From a virus, in IMG/VR virus record IMGVR_UViG_3300047121_000648, positions 1 to 34,404 of that record: a stretch of DNA of 34,404 nt, one strand, 5' to 3'. Below the pieces are notes generated by a model. That model was not told the origin of the DNA and ran no database searches. It worked only from the letters and a program-made list of their open reading frames with translations. Each line of letters opens with the position of its first letter. Positions within the stretch are counted from its first letter, which is position 1. Below are positions 1 to 8,143 of this stretch, in pieces. Position numbers and translations under genes: made by a program.

Positions 1-1064
1 TCCACAACACCGGGCACAGCCAAAGCAGCCGCACGATATGCAAGCGCAATGACGTCTGTCCCTTGCCCCTGGGTGGACAGAACCTTCTTAGCCGCTTCCG
101 CTTTGATGAGGTCTGCACCGTTGCTTGGGAACAGCGACGGGTTGACCGTCACGGTATATGCAAAGTGCAGCGGTTTTTGAGCAGGGCGCGAGAACTTTAC
201 AAGTCGATTGACCCCCTTAGAATCGGGAGTCACCCCCGAGACGCTTCCGTGCGTGTTCGTGCCCGAGCCCTTGTTCTTCCAGATTGCAGCCCGGATAGCT
301 GCGTCGGAAGCTGCGGGGCTAGGGCCATCGTAAACGAGCACCTCGATATGTTTTGAGGGCACCCCGTCTGAGTCGGTAAAGTCCGTGTTGTTCTCGAACA
401 CGTAAACCTGCTCCACATTTTCTACCTGCAGCACGTCCGCTCGAATGGCATCGGGAGTGCTACCTCCCCCGGCCGCGAGCTCTTCCAGCCTGCGCAGCCG
501 CAGGTCTTCGTCTCCGTCTTCTGCGAGACCGATAGCAGCGTCGTTAGCATTCGTGATGCTGTTCCAGCCGGACAACGGCGCAAAGATAGTGTCCAGCGTG
601 CCAGCATTGGCCACCACGGGGCCGAGATCTACCGCCTCGAACCAAAGCGAATAGTTGCCCGTAGAACCTACGGGACCTATCGAAGCCTCATTGCGGAACA
701 CGATGCCCGGGTAGCCTTCCACATTGGCCAACATGGCGCCCACTGCAGCCGTGAAACCCGAGTTGACGTTGACCGTACACTGTACACGGGAGCGCGTTGC
801 GGCTTGTCTCGTGGTGCCCGTGATGGCCGAAACCGTCTCGAGTGCGAACCCTTCGCAAGCAGCCGGATTGAACGCGTTGTATGCGACAGTGATCAGCTCG
901 TAGGCGTTGGCAAGCTTGGCTGCGAAGATGCCTACGATCTGCCCCATTGGCTGGTTTGCCGAAAGGTCCAACGAAGGATCCACGTTTGCCAAAAGATCGG
1001 CTTCGATCTCCGCTCGAATCTCTTCCAGCGTGGGAGTGACAAGGCCCGCGGGTGTAACGCTCAT
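1..1064 (-). CDS. Baseplate J-like protein (partial, runs off left edge)
   Basis: The reading frame is open from an ATG at 1064 to the window edge, about 354 codons. It starts MSVTPAGLVTPTLEE and has the N-terminal pattern of baseplate J / gp6-type wedge proteins: 'IRAEIEADLL', then 'NQPMGQIVGIFAAKLAN', then a 'GFALETVSAITGTTR' segment. Wedge proteins of this family form the ring that triggers sheath contraction. The ATG overlaps the TGA of the gp25-like gene (ATGA), and that neighbour is the usual partner of J in P2/Mu-like baseplates. The C-terminus is missing from the window. Family assignment rests on pattern and gene order. Confidence 0.88.
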   Translation of the reverse strand, partial: MSVTPAGLVTPTLEEIRAEIEADLLANVDPSLDLSANQPMGQIVGIFAAKLANAYELITVAYNAFNPAACEGFALETVSAITGTTRQAATRSRVQCTVNVNSGFTAAVGAMLANVEGYPGIVFRNEASIGPVGSTGNYSLWFEAVDLGPVVANAGTLDTIFAPLSGWNSITNANDAAIGLAEDGDEDLRLRRLEELAAGGGSTPDAIRADVLQVENVEQVYVFENNTDFTDSDGVPSKHIEVLVYDGPSPAASDAAIRAAIWKNKGSGTNTHGSVSGVTPDSKGVNRLVKFSRPAQKPLHFAYTVTVNPSLFPSNGADLIKAEAAKKVLSTQGQGTDVIALAYRAAALAVPGVV

Positions 1065-1441
1065 TCTTCTACCTCAATGACAAATCTGTCCCCGATGCCC
1101 CCAGCGATTGCGCGCCCGTCATCACAAATAGCCCGGAACGAAACCAAGAGGGTGCGATCGGGGCGCACGGAAAGATCCAAAGACTCCAGAGAAGCCACGA
1201 ACGCGGTACCCAAGATCACTTTCTCGAAGATGCGCCGGACCACGGCCAGATCTGGAGCCTTGCGCAATACGAACTTCAGATAGGGGATGCCCTCTTCAGT
1301 ATCGAGAAACCAAGACCCCTTCCAGCGAAGGAGCTTGTTTCGAATCGTGATGGCTGCAACCTTTGCCGGGTCTTTCTCCAAGACAAGTCGACCGTTTACG
1401 ATCTGCAGATCGCCTTCGGACGTTTGCGCAAACGTGGACAC
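1061..1441 (-). CDS. gp25 / Mu gp46-like baseplate wedge protein
   Basis: 126 aa from a GTG. Size and pattern fit the gpW/gp25 and Mu gp46-like wedge family: an N-terminal 'GDLQIVNGRLVLEKDP' strand region, then 'IRNKLLRWKGSWFLDTEEGIPY', which matches the typical 'L..w.GEwfldp..G.p' segment, and a C-terminal beta-rich part. It lies between the spike gene and baseplate J, as in other contractile phages. The start has no Shine-Dalgarno sequence; TAGCCT stands 5 nt upstream at 1447-1452. Confidence 0.8.
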   Translation of the reverse strand: MSTFAQTSEGDLQIVNGRLVLEKDPAKVAAITIRNKLLRWKGSWFLDTEEGIPYLKFVLRKAPDLAVVRRIFEKVILGTAFVASLESLDLSVRPDRTLLVSFRAICDDGRAIAGGIGDRFVIEVEE

Positions 1442-1446
1442 GCCGA

Positions 1447-1452
1447 AGGCTA
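1447..1452 (-). promoter_or_regulatory. TAGCCT -10-like box, 5 nt before GTG 1441
   Basis: TAGCCT followed by five bases and the GTG start. It lies in the short gap after the TGA of the spike gene, so here it is not part of a stop codon. It is one of the recurring TAG-N-CT start-proximal boxes of this genome; the promoter role is inferred. Confidence 0.45.
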
Positions 1453-1454
1453 GG

Positions 1455-2213
1455 TCAAATGCCTTTGACCAACGTGGCCCCCACTGTGGGGGGAGTGCTC
1501 GCAGATGTCACGGCCCCGCTAGCAGCAATCAGCGCCGTAGCCGAAGTGGCTGCAGCTGGCGCAGCTGCGCCCGCAAGTAGCAGATTCAGGGCATCGCAGT
1601 ACCCTTGGAGCGCCGTAAGGGAGCCGACGATCGAAGAAAGCGCCGAAGTCTGCAGGGCGATATGCGCTAGCAGCGGGGTAGACAGGGTGAGAGGGATCGT
1701 AGCCGTCTCTCCTCCTAGCTGGATCCCCTGGGCTTCCCCGATTCGAATCTGCTGGGCTGCGCCGTCCTTACCGAGCACTGCCCCGGCCGTCCTAGCTGCC
1801 AAGTCTGCAGCGCTCAATGGCTCGGGTAGGGGGTAGACACCCGGTACCGCAAAGCAATGCCCTAGCCCGTGTAGCGTGCCGTCAAGGGGCTCCGCAACCT
1901 GCCCCGTAGCTTGCCACTCTCCGATAGGAGCTTGGGAGAACACGAGCAACACGCGGTCCCCCTTGGCTAGCGGCAAAGAGAGCACGAAGCCCCCGCCACG
2001 CGGGAACGCGACAGGCACTTTCGGAATGGTCGGAAGTTCCTGATACTCCGCTGAACCGTCGCCTTTTTGGATCCGGCGCTTGATGCTCGGCTTGCAATCG
2101 GCTGTTTGCGTTGCAGGGTCGTAGCCCTCTACCGTGGCCGGCAAAGCCGTATAGACCCCCTGCAGGGCGCGCCGCGTGGCTTCTTCGAGCACTTCAGATA
2201 CGGAAGGGTTCAC
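1455..2213 (-). CDS. Gp138-type baseplate spike protein
   Basis: 252 aa. The N-terminal ~100 residues resemble the Gp138 N-terminal (OB-fold) domain of phage spikes: 'LPATVEGYDPATQTADCKPSIKR' style opening, 'LPTIPKVPVAFPRGGGF', and 'LPLAKGDRVLLVFSQ' with 'PIGEW'. The rest is Ala/Thr/Leu-rich and probably forms the needle or trimer stalk. Spike proteins sit under the hub and are the first to touch the cell envelope. Start is GTG (GTG AAC CCT), directly after the TAG stop of the hub gene. The box TAGGCT-N6-GTG includes that stop codon. Confidence 0.82.
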   Translation of the reverse strand: MNPSVSEVLEEATRRALQGVYTALPATVEGYDPATQTADCKPSIKRRIQKGDGSAEYQELPTIPKVPVAFPRGGGFVLSLPLAKGDRVLLVFSQAPIGEWQATGQVAEPLDGTLHGLGHCFAVPGVYPLPEPLSAADLAARTAGAVLGKDGAAQQIRIGEAQGIQLGGETATIPLTLSTPLLAHIALQTSALSSIVGSLTALQGYCDALNLLLAGAAAPAAATSATALIAASGAVTSASTPPTVGATLVKGI

Positions 2214-2219
2214 CCTCGC

Positions 2220-2225
2220 AGCCTA
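2220..2225 (-). promoter_or_regulatory. TAGGCT -10-like box, 6 nt before GTG 2213
   Basis: TAGGCT, then GCGAGG, then the GTG of the spike gene. The TAG is also the stop codon of the hub gene. Promoter role inferred from recurrence at many starts. Confidence 0.4.
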
Positions 2226-3065
2226 GAAGCGCGTGCACTTGATCTCTGCGTCCCATTCATCCCCATGAGTGTCCCCCACGTATTCGATCTCCGTGATCTT
2301 GTAGCCACCCTTGACGGCCACAGAGTCGAACACGACAAGATCGCCCGGACGCAGCCCAGGGATCAAAGAACACTTCGCATCTACCTCGCCCTTTGCGTTG
2401 ACCGCCGGGGAACCCTTCAAGCCCGTTGCAGGTGAGAGCAGAACAGCAAAGTTAGATCTCGGCTTGATCACGTCAACGAATTGGATCACGCCGTCTTGGA
2501 TTGACCACTCAATACCGGCAGAACGGCAAAGGTCTGTCAAAACCATCGCTGCATTGCCGGAAAGCACGCCCCCCGTCGGGTGAAACGTGGCAATGCCGCG
2601 TGCGGATAGCAGGGCTGCGAGCTCTGCAGCGTTGCCGGCGCCCACGCCTTTCTTCCCGAGCTCTTGCACGATGGCTTGGAACACTTGCAACGCAGGTGTT
2701 GCCGGCCCGACGGGTTGATTGATCCACGTGCCTTGCTGGGCCTTCTCTCCGTCGCCTGAAGACACCGTGGTGATAATGTCCGGGCCGTCCACTCGAGACA
2801 CTGCAGACCTTACCTGCCCCAAGTACAGCTGATGCACCCCAGTGGCTGCGTAGCCAGCGTTCAGCGAGACATCTAGCGCTTTGGCGGAGAGCTTCGCCCG
2901 GGACTCTTCCGAAAGGTTCCAGATCTTCAACTCGCAAGTGTTCGGCTCACGTTTCAGGGTCTTCTTGACGTGGAACGCCGTACGAAGTTCGGAGACATCT
3001 AGCCCCCCTTTTTCCTTCGTGCCGATCCGCACCTCCCACTTGCGATCAAAGAGCGCCGGCCCCAT
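2223..3065 (-). CDS. Baseplate hub protein (gpD/gp44-like)
   Basis: 280 aa. It begins 'WEVRIGTKEKGGLDVSELR', followed by 'FHVKKTLKREPNTCELKIWNL', typical of phage hub proteins of the gp27/gpD/XkdQ superfamily, which open with a beta-barrel. The later 'GLRPGDLVVFDSVAVKGGYKITE' is the usual C-terminal hub motif. The hub caps the tube and holds the spike. Order plug-hub-spike is as expected. Start ATG overlaps the TGA of the plug gene by one base (TGATG). Confidence 0.8.
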   Translation of the reverse strand: MGPALFDRKWEVRIGTKEKGGLDVSELRTAFHVKKTLKREPNTCELKIWNLSEESRAKLSAKALDVSLNAGYAATGVHQLYLGQVRSAVSRVDGPDIITTVSSGDGEKAQQGTWINQPVGPATPALQVFQAIVQELGKKGVGAGNAAELAALLSARGIATFHPTGGVLSGNAAMVLTDLCRSAGIEWSIQDGVIQFVDVIKPRSNFAVLLSPATGLKGSPAVNAKGEVDAKCSLIPGLRPGDLVVFDSVAVKGGYKITEIEYVGDTHGDEWDAEIKCTRF

Positions 3066-3415
3066 CAGACCTCCGAAGACTCGAAGTACACGAGCTCTAC
3101 CCGCTTACCTGCCCCAAGCTCGCTTAGCTGTGGGATAGCTGCGCTCGAGCCTTGCGGGAAGGCACGAAGCTCTCCGGGCGGAAGACGGTCGGCGCGAACA
3201 AAGCGAGAAAGCAGATCGATGTTGGGAACGATCTTGATGCCAGTCGCTAGCGGAGTGCGTGACTGGTCTGCTTCGAGCTTGTAAAAGCTCAAGTACCAAG
3301 CGTCTTCCCGTTTGCTGTACCGGAATTCAAGCTGATACTCCCGGCCTTCTAGCGTGGTGCTTTGCCGGTAGTAGGGCGTTTCAGTGTCGAAGCTTGTGGG
3401 AACGATCGCAGGCAT
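3065..3415 (-). CDS. Baseplate plug-like protein (Pam3 gp18 / DUF6983-like)
   Basis: 116 aa. Pattern: 'QSTTLEGREYQLEFRYSKREDAWYLSF', a conserved 'Gi.l.pn.dLL.rf' ('GIKIVPNIDLLSRF') and a C-terminal 'GAGKRVELVYFES'. This matches the small beta-sandwich plug protein of Pam3-like baseplates (DUF6983), which sits between the Dit-like adaptor and the hub. Short overlaps with both neighbours (TAATG, TGATG) imply translational coupling. The function comes from family and position. Confidence 0.7.
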   Translation of the reverse strand: MPAIVPTSFDTETPYYRQSTTLEGREYQLEFRYSKREDAWYLSFYKLEADQSRTPLATGIKIVPNIDLLSRFVRADRLPPGELRAFPQGSSAAIPQLSELGAGKRVELVYFESSEV

Positions 3416-4125
3416 TACGGAAGACCTTTACGCAGGGATTGCAACACGGATCGCTTCGTAGGATCTGTTACGGGAGCCGGGTCTTGTTTGCCCCGCTCTT
3501 TCATCTTGAACGCTTGGACGATCGAAGGCTTCGGCGCTGCCACGATGGCCACGTTAGCCCGGCGAACTTCTTTAAAGTCGAGAGTAAAGCTCGCGCCCCC
3601 GCCGGAGTCTTTGTCTACCTTCGGGCCTCCGATCTTCTCTAGTGCGAAGCCCTCATAGATTCGGGCACTCGTGTACACGTCCACAAGCTCCGAATTGTCC
3701 CGGATCTTCTCCAGTAGCTTCAGGCAATCTTCTGCAGCTCGAAACTCGTTAGCGAAGTTGAGAGCCTGAACCTTGAGGGGCGCAGCTGCGCCTAGAAGCG
3801 TGTTGGATATGGCGTTGCCAATGGCGCCGAACACTGCGCCGGGCGTAGGCGAGAACGCAGGGGATGCCCTTGGCACGTCCAAAAACTTCGACGTGATGCC
3901 ACCCCCTCGAGTGTTGTTCCCTTCCAGATCTTCGGGTACCAAAGGCGTGTCACTTACGTAGACTTCCAGCGTTACGCGCACGAGCTCTTTGCGCATGTGG
4001 TCTGCAACGTTTGCCGTTTTTTCGACGGGGTAGTCCGTGACTGTCGTACGAAACTCGGGGGTTTCGGACATGACTAGGTCAAAGCGCACGATAGACCCCC
4101 CGGGCCTTTGGATGAACGCGCTCAT
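3415..4125 (-). CDS. Dit-like tail/baseplate adaptor protein
   Basis: 236 aa. N-terminus 'IVRFDLVMSETPEFRTTVTDYPVEKTANVADH' corresponds to the Dit-like N-terminal domain found in many contractile phages ('f...v.E.h......T.hPVE.ga.isDH'). An inserted Gly/Pro/Ala-rich stretch (about residues 70-115) is followed by an all-beta C-terminal part with 'SFTLDFKEVRRANV'. Dit-type proteins join the tail tube to the baseplate. The ATG overlaps the TGA of the tape measure gene (ATGA). Confidence 0.72.
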   Translation of the reverse strand: MSAFIQRPGGSIVRFDLVMSETPEFRTTVTDYPVEKTANVADHMRKELVRVTLEVYVSDTPLVPEDLEGNNTRGGGITSKFLDVPRASPAFSPTPGAVFGAIGNAISNTLLGAAAPLKVQALNFANEFRAAEDCLKLLEKIRDNSELVDVYTSARIYEGFALEKIGGPKVDKDSGGGASFTLDFKEVRRANVAIVAAPKPSIVQAFKMKERGKQDPAPVTDPTKRSVLQSLRKGLP

Positions 4126-5687
4126 TCGTCACCCCCAGTAAGCGACAGTGCACCGAAAGCCTGTTGCAGCGCCGTTTGATTCAGCGCCCCACCAAGCGCG
4201 CCAGCAGTTGCCCGGCCGGTCTCGGCGGGATCACCTGTACCCTGCACATTGATCTCTACCCTGTTGGACTGGCTCACACTTGCAGCTGCAGGGGAAGGGA
4301 CGAACGCGGCGGGGGAAGTCCCGTAACCCCTCTCCGGGCGGAAGTCCCCGGCCGCGTAGGGGTTCGTTTGCGCGGTAGCAGTCACGTTAGCGCCAGCTGC
4401 GGAGAGCTTCGCACCGAAGTCCGACAGCTCATCAATGCCAGCTTGTTTGCCGAAGGATGAGAGCGTTTGCCCAGCGAACGCCACGAGCTTGCCAAGGAAG
4501 CCGAACGCAGCCGTTACGCCGTCCACAAACATCCGGAAAAACATGACGCTAGAACTGATCTGGTTCTTCCAGAAAGCCGCTAGCACGGGCAATGCGGCGC
4601 CGAACGCTCGCACGAGCACACTGCCCACAAGATCGAAGATCGGCCCAAGTGACTTGGCCGTCTCGAGCACTTCCGTAAATTGTGCTTTGAGGTAGTCCAC
4701 GGCTGCAGCTGCGGAGCCAACACCAAAAAGCGCGTCAACGAAGTCCCCGATAATCGAGTCTCCGCCAGTGAAGAGCGTGTAGAGGTCTTCTACTACCAGC
4801 GCCACGGCTGCAAGCACTGCGATGATCGCAAGAGCTTCAGGCCCCAGCATCAAGAGGGACTTCGCTAGCCGTGCTACGCCGAAACCTGCAAGGGCCCCCA
4901 TAGCAATCTTCACAATGTTGGTATGCGTTGCCACGCGCTGAAGAGTGACGATCGCGCCTTGGAAGCGCATCACAAGGTGTGTGAGCGTTGGAAGAATGTC
5001 CCCTGCGATTCTCGACTTGAGCCCCGAGAACGCAAATCGCATCTTGTCGATTTCGTCCCCGGCCTTGTCGGCTTGCTCGATAAAGTCTTTCGACAGGCCC
5101 CCACCCAAGCGCTTGAATTCGGCGTCAAGCTCCTTCAAGCCCTTTGCGCCCCCCTTCAACAGGGGAAGGAGCTGCGCACCGGACTTGCCAAAGATCGCCA
5201 TGGCTTTCGCCGTGCGCTCTTGATCCGATCCCATCTTTTCGAAGGCATCGGCGATCTCGGGGATAAGGTCCCCGAGTTCTCTAACGTTCCCTCCCGAATC
5301 CTTGATCGATACATCAAGATCGGCGAAGGTCTTTACGAGCTCCTTATTGCCGTCAAGCGCTCCGCCAATGTTCTTGTTCAAGAAGCCGAGGGCCGTAGCA
5401 GCGCCTTCGGCTGCAACGCCAGAAAGCCCGGCCGCGAATTGAAAGGCTTGCAGCTCGTCCGTACCAACGCCAAGACGATCGGCCGTATCGTTGATTTGCG
5501 AGCCGAGATCGATCTGCTCTGAAACGAAGCCCTTTACGGCGTTCGCAATCAGGCCCCCCGCAAAAAGTTCTACAGCGCCTTTCAGCTTCGAGCCTACGGA
5601 CGTGATCTTCTCATCAAGGGCTTTTAGCTGGGCCTCTCCGCCCACCTTGATATCAAAGACCGCAAGAAGCTCCCTTAGCGCGTTCAC
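4122..5687 (-). CDS. Tail tape measure protein
   Basis: 521 aa. Long, largely helical, Ala/Gly/Leu-rich. The N-terminal half has the tape-measure hallmarks 'DTADRLGVGTDELQAF', 'MAIFGKSGAQLLPLLKGG' and 'LKELDAEFKRLGG'. A strongly hydrophobic segment lies near residues 265-305. The protein sets tail length; at about 1.5 angstrom per residue, 521 residues predict a short tail of roughly 75-80 nm. Start is GTG at 5687, chosen because it overlaps the TGA of the frameshifted chaperone extension (GTGA), which is the expected arrangement. Confidence 0.92.
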   Translation of the reverse strand: MNALRELLAVFDIKVGGEAQLKALDEKITSVGSKLKGAVELFAGGLIANAVKGFVSEQIDLGSQINDTADRLGVGTDELQAFQFAAGLSGVAAEGAATALGFLNKNIGGALDGNKELVKTFADLDVSIKDSGGNVRELGDLIPEIADAFEKMGSDQERTAKAMAIFGKSGAQLLPLLKGGAKGLKELDAEFKRLGGGLSKDFIEQADKAGDEIDKMRFAFSGLKSRIAGDILPTLTHLVMRFQGAIVTLQRVATHTNIVKIAMGALAGFGVARLAKSLLMLGPEALAIIAVLAAVALVVEDLYTLFTGGDSIIGDFVDALFGVGSAAAAVDYLKAQFTEVLETAKSLGPIFDLVGSVLVRAFGAALPVLAAFWKNQISSSVMFFRMFVDGVTAAFGFLGKLVAFAGQTLSSFGKQAGIDELSDFGAKLSAAGANVTATAQTNPYAAGDFRPERGYGTSPAAFVPSPAAASVSQSNRVEINVQGTGDPAETGRATAGALGGALNQTALQQAFGALSLTGGDE

Positions 5688-6261
5688 TTCTTGTTAGCCC
5701 TCTCCAGTGCCTTTTCTTCCGCCTCTTCCAAGGCCGTCAACGTCTGATGCGCTACGATGAAATCCTCGTAGCTCCAAGCCGTTTCGAGCTCTTGCATGGT
5801 CACGGTGAGCTTAGGGCTCAAGAGCAAACGGAACACGGGCCAATGCTCTTCCGTCAATGCGGAGAAGCGCGCCGTTACTCCGTTGCGCTTGGACTTGTAA
5901 CGGACGCGATCGTTCCAAGCCCCGGAAAAAAACCCGCAAAGTTTACCTCAAGACAGAACACAAGCCACTGCAGCATTTCCGGGTACTTTGCAACGAAGTG
6001 CGCATCAAAGATACTATCCAGCTGCGGGGCCTTGCTCCCGTAATCTCCTCCGGTAACTGCAGTGTGTTTTGCGAAGGTGTCGCAGAGAAACTCGAAATCC
6101 TCTTCCAAGCTCTCGAGCGCTTTGGCCACGTCCAAGCCTTTGACGGCTGCAGGGCCAAGTGTCTTGGCAAGTCGCGCGAACACCTTCCTGCCGGTCAACG
6201 CACCCAGCTGCGTAACGCGATAGGTGTGGACCCCGATAACCTTGTCTTTCGTCTCTCGCAT
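5684..6261 (-). CDS. Tail assembly chaperone, long form made by -1 frameshift
   Basis: The zero-frame product runs 6261-5875. At 5926-5932 the minus-strand RNA reads U UUU UUU in phase with the zero frame, a perfect slippery heptamer. Slipping -1 after residue 112 gives an 80-residue extension starting SGAWNDRVRYKSKRNG and ending EKALERANKK, with TGA at 5686-5684. The 192-aa fusion contains 'FSALTEEHWPVFRLLL' and a charged C-terminal helix. It ends in a GTGA overlap with the tape measure start. This copies the lambda gpG/gpGT logic: both forms coat the tape measure during tail assembly. No frameshift measurement is possible here, but frame, heptamer and overlap agree. Confidence 0.85.
5875..6261 (-). 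CDS. Tail assembly chaperone, short (unshifted) form
   Basis: 128 aa. N-terminus 'MRETKDKVIGVHTYRVTQLGALTGRKVF' has the pattern of contractile-phage tail chaperones, followed by 'LVKGLDVAKALESLEEDFEFLCDTFAKHT'-like helices. Without frameshifting it ends 16 residues after the slippery run. It is translated upstream of the tape measure and is expected to be made in excess over the long form. The ATG has no Shine-Dalgarno sequence; TAGTCT stands 6 nt upstream within a 29-bp repeated element. Confidence 0.87.
   Translation of the reverse strand: MRETKDKVIGVHTYRVTQLGALTGRKVFARLAKTLGPAAVKGLDVAKALESLEEDFEFLCDTFAKHTAVTGGDYGSKAPQLDSIFDAHFVAKYPEMLQWLVFCLEVNFAGFFPGLGTIASVTSPSATE
5926..5932 (-). other. 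Slippery heptamer UUUUUUU for -1 frameshift
   Basis: Seven A's on the plus strand read as GGU UUU UUU CCG on the mRNA. A tandem slip leaves both tRNAs paired with UUU and continues with UCC in the -1 frame, which stays open for 80 codons. Confidence 0.82.
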
Positions 6262-6266
6262 GGCCA

Positions 6267-6295
6267 GAGACTAGGCGCGAAGTGTCAAAGCAAAG
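6267..6295 (-). promoter_or_regulatory. 29-bp repeated start-proximal element, copy 1 (tail chaperone)
   Basis: 25 of 29 bases match the copy at 22453-22481. On the coding strand the shared core is TTTGACACTTCGC-NN-CTAGTCTC, ending 5 nt before the ATG. It contains TAGTCT at 6268-6273, 6 nt from the start, and a TTGACA 9 nt further up, too close to be a normal -35. A terminator-like hairpin lies just upstream (6294-6331). Likely a promoter with an attached activator or operator site. Confidence 0.55.
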
Positions 6296-6331
6296 AGGGC
6301 CCCGGTTTACCGCGACCCTCTTAGGCGTTGA
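6294..6331 (-). terminator. Hairpin after the tail tube gene
   Basis: Inverted repeat AAGAGGG / CCCTCTT around an inner CGGT..ACCG hairpin, followed on the minus strand by TTTGCTTT. It could end tube/sheath transcripts. The T tract is weak. Confidence 0.4.
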
Positions 6332-6344
6332 CTGCTTTCGGCGA

Positions 6345-6773
6345 CTAGCCGGCTTCTACAGCTACCAGATCGGCGATCCCAATCTGCCACTCTCGGACGA
6401 TATCTTCGGCGCCGAACTTCCCGTCTGCTGGCTTCTTTACCCAGCATTTCGACGCGGTGTAGAGCGTTGCACCCTGCATGTCCTTAGCCACGAACGGACC
6501 CACGCCGGCACCGTTGGGGGCTTTCTCGTCCAACGCTGCGAGGGCAGATAGCGCGGCATTGGAAGGGCTCTTTTGCATGAGCCGGATCGTAGCCGTGGAT
6601 TCACCGTTAAAGGTCTTGGAGCGCGTCACATCGCCACGAGCGCCCCGCTTCGTGGTGAATTTCTCGGGCACCTCGATAGTGAGGAATTCGCCTTCCGCAA
6701 AGCCTGCTTCGATCGGGATACCGACGACGGCGAGAGCGATCTGATCTGCGTCATGCACGTAAAAGTCTGCCAT
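6345..6773 (-). CDS. Tail tube protein (PhiTE tube / DUF3277-like)
   Basis: 142 aa. Pattern 'ADQIALAVVGIPIEAGFAEGEFLTI', 'TTKRGARGDVTRSKTFNGESTATI' and C-terminal 'KPADGKFGAEDIVREWQIGIADL' fit the contractile-phage tube family formerly called DUF3277. It forms the inner tube that is driven into the cell. It lies directly downstream of the sheath gene, the standard order, with an AGGGG ribosome binding site overlapping the sheath stop codon (TAAGGGG). Confidence 0.87.
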   Translation of the reverse strand: MADFYVHDADQIALAVVGIPIEAGFAEGEFLTIEVPEKFTTKRGARGDVTRSKTFNGESTATIRLMQKSPSNAALSALAALDEKAPNGAGVGPFVAKDMQGATLYTASKCWVKKPADGKFGAEDIVREWQIGIADLVAVEAG

Positions 6774-6785
6774 GTTCGTTACCCC

Positions 6786-8096
6786 TTAGGCCGAGACGGT
6801 CCCTGTGATGTCTGATGCGTGGACCGCGCCAGCAAGACGCCCACTAAGCGAGATATCCGGGAGCAAGCGCGTAGCGCGTACCGTCGGATCAATCTCGGAA
6901 ACCTTGGGCGCAGAGCTCACGGGCGCCGGGTCTGCGGCAAGGATCGTGGCGCGAACAGCGTCTTTCAAAGCGCCGTCGATAACCGAGAGCACGGACGTAA
7001 CGCCCGCGTCCGTGTACGGCGTTTTGCGTTCGTTGACGAACTTGGAGAATACACGGAACTTGATCTCCGCCCGGAGCCAGTCCAGCCCGTGCGTGACATC
7101 GATAAACTCTCCGGAAGCCGTCACACCCTCTTGCGTGATATTCACGCCTTCGACAGGCACGTAGGTGTTGCAGTTCTTGGCTTTCGCGTTGGCTTGCTTG
7201 CCTGCAGAGAGATTGTCTGCGGGGATGCCTGCAAGGGTCTTGAACTTCCACGTGCTCGAGCCCGGGGGCCACGGGAAGCCCTCGCCAAACCAAGCTGCAG
7301 CCGAGTGAGACAGGAGCTGCCCAGAGAACAGCACACCCGAGCGCGCGTAAGCGGAAGCCTTGAGCACCGAAGCCACGTCAGTGGTCACGGTGTTGTCAAG
7401 AACACCTCCGTCCAGGGTGTTCAGGATCGCAAGCTTCCCGTTAGCCTCCGCCCAAGCTGCGATCGCTTGGCACTCCGCCTTGCTCGGGGCAATCGCGGTA
7501 AGACCGTACCAGTCCGGATCTTCTGCAAAGATGGCTGCGAGGTCCGTAGCGAGACCGGGGTCTGTAGTCGTGTTCGTGAAAACGAAGTTGTCCGAAAGCC
7601 CGGAGACATCTTCGTAGGTGCCGGCTACGCCGTTGGTAAACGTAATCGTGTCGGAAGATGCGGAAAACTCAGAGTTAGCCCCGTCCACTGCTTCAAGCAA
7701 TAGCTCGATAGCTGCGGCTACCGTGGTGGTAGTTGCCGAAGCCCCAACGGTGTACGTGATCGGGGTGCCCGCAAAGGTAATCTTGTATACTGCACCCTCT
7801 ACAGCCGAAAGACACTTGAGGGTGAAAGCCTGCGTAGGAGCAAGCGCCCGGCGGCCGATCTTGATCTTCTTCGGCCGGGGGTTCTGAGAAAAGATCGCCT
7901 GCGCCGCCTTGTAGGCGGGGTGCGTGACGGCGAAACCCGCGTCCGTCATTTCCTTGGTGGACGCGTACGCTTGCGTCCGAGACGTAAACCCCGCGGGCAC
8001 GCCATTGGCCAGAATCAGCGGAACACCGAAGCCCGGCTTCGTGGGCGTGGTGGTTTCTGCCGTAATCGACAGATTGACAATGTCTTCCAGGGGCAT
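6786..8096 (-). CDS. Contractile tail sheath protein (DUF3383-like)
   Basis: 436 aa. N-terminus 'MPLEDIVNLSITAETTTPTKPGFGVPLIL' is typical of DUF3383 sheath proteins. Further family features are 'FAVTHPAYKAAQAIFSQNPRP', 'KKIKIGRR', 'ADPDWYG'-like 'EDPDWYGLTAIAPS', and the C-terminal 'DGALKDAVRATILAADPAPVS'. It proves a myovirus-type tail. First gene of the minus-strand tail operon. No Shine-Dalgarno sequence; TAATCT stands 6 nt upstream of the ATG, and operator A overlaps the presumed -35 zone. Confidence 0.9.
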   Translation of the reverse strand: MPLEDIVNLSITAETTTPTKPGFGVPLILANGVPAGFTSRTQAYASTKEMTDAGFAVTHPAYKAAQAIFSQNPRPKKIKIGRRALAPTQAFTLKCLSAVEGAVYKITFAGTPITYTVGASATTTTVAAAIELLLEAVDGANSEFSASSDTITFTNGVAGTYEDVSGLSDNFVFTNTTTDPGLATDLAAIFAEDPDWYGLTAIAPSKAECQAIAAWAEANGKLAILNTLDGGVLDNTVTTDVASVLKASAYARSGVLFSGQLLSHSAAAWFGEGFPWPPGSSTWKFKTLAGIPADNLSAGKQANAKAKNCNTYVPVEGVNITQEGVTASGEFIDVTHGLDWLRAEIKFRVFSKFVNERKTPYTDAGVTSVLSVIDGALKDAVRATILAADPAPVSSAPKVSEIDPTVRATRLLPDISLSGRLAGAVHASDITGTVSA

Positions 8097-8102
8097 GCCC
8101 TG

Positions 8103-8108
8103 AGATTA
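8103..8108 (-). promoter_or_regulatory. TAATCT -10-like box for the sheath operon
   Basis: TAATCT, then CAGGGC, then the ATG at 8096. The 6-nt spacing would put transcription start at or next to the start codon. The expected -35 position (about 8126-8131) falls inside operator A. Confidence 0.5.
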
Positions 8109-8120
8109 GGAAGGCCTTGC

Positions 8121-8143
8121 TTTAGTTGCAGATTGATAGTATC
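8121..8143. promoter_or_regulatory. Operator A, between sheath and integrase operons
   Basis: TTTAGTTGCA-GAT-TGATAGTATC, an imperfect member of the 23-bp palindrome family. It overlaps the predicted -10 of the plus-strand integrase operon and the -35 zone of the sheath promoter. Confidence 0.5.

Noticed and set aside
6819-7703. 294-codon plus-strand ORF opposite the sheath gene
   Set aside because: Arg/Gly-rich shadow of the sheath gene, common in GC-rich DNA; no start signal.
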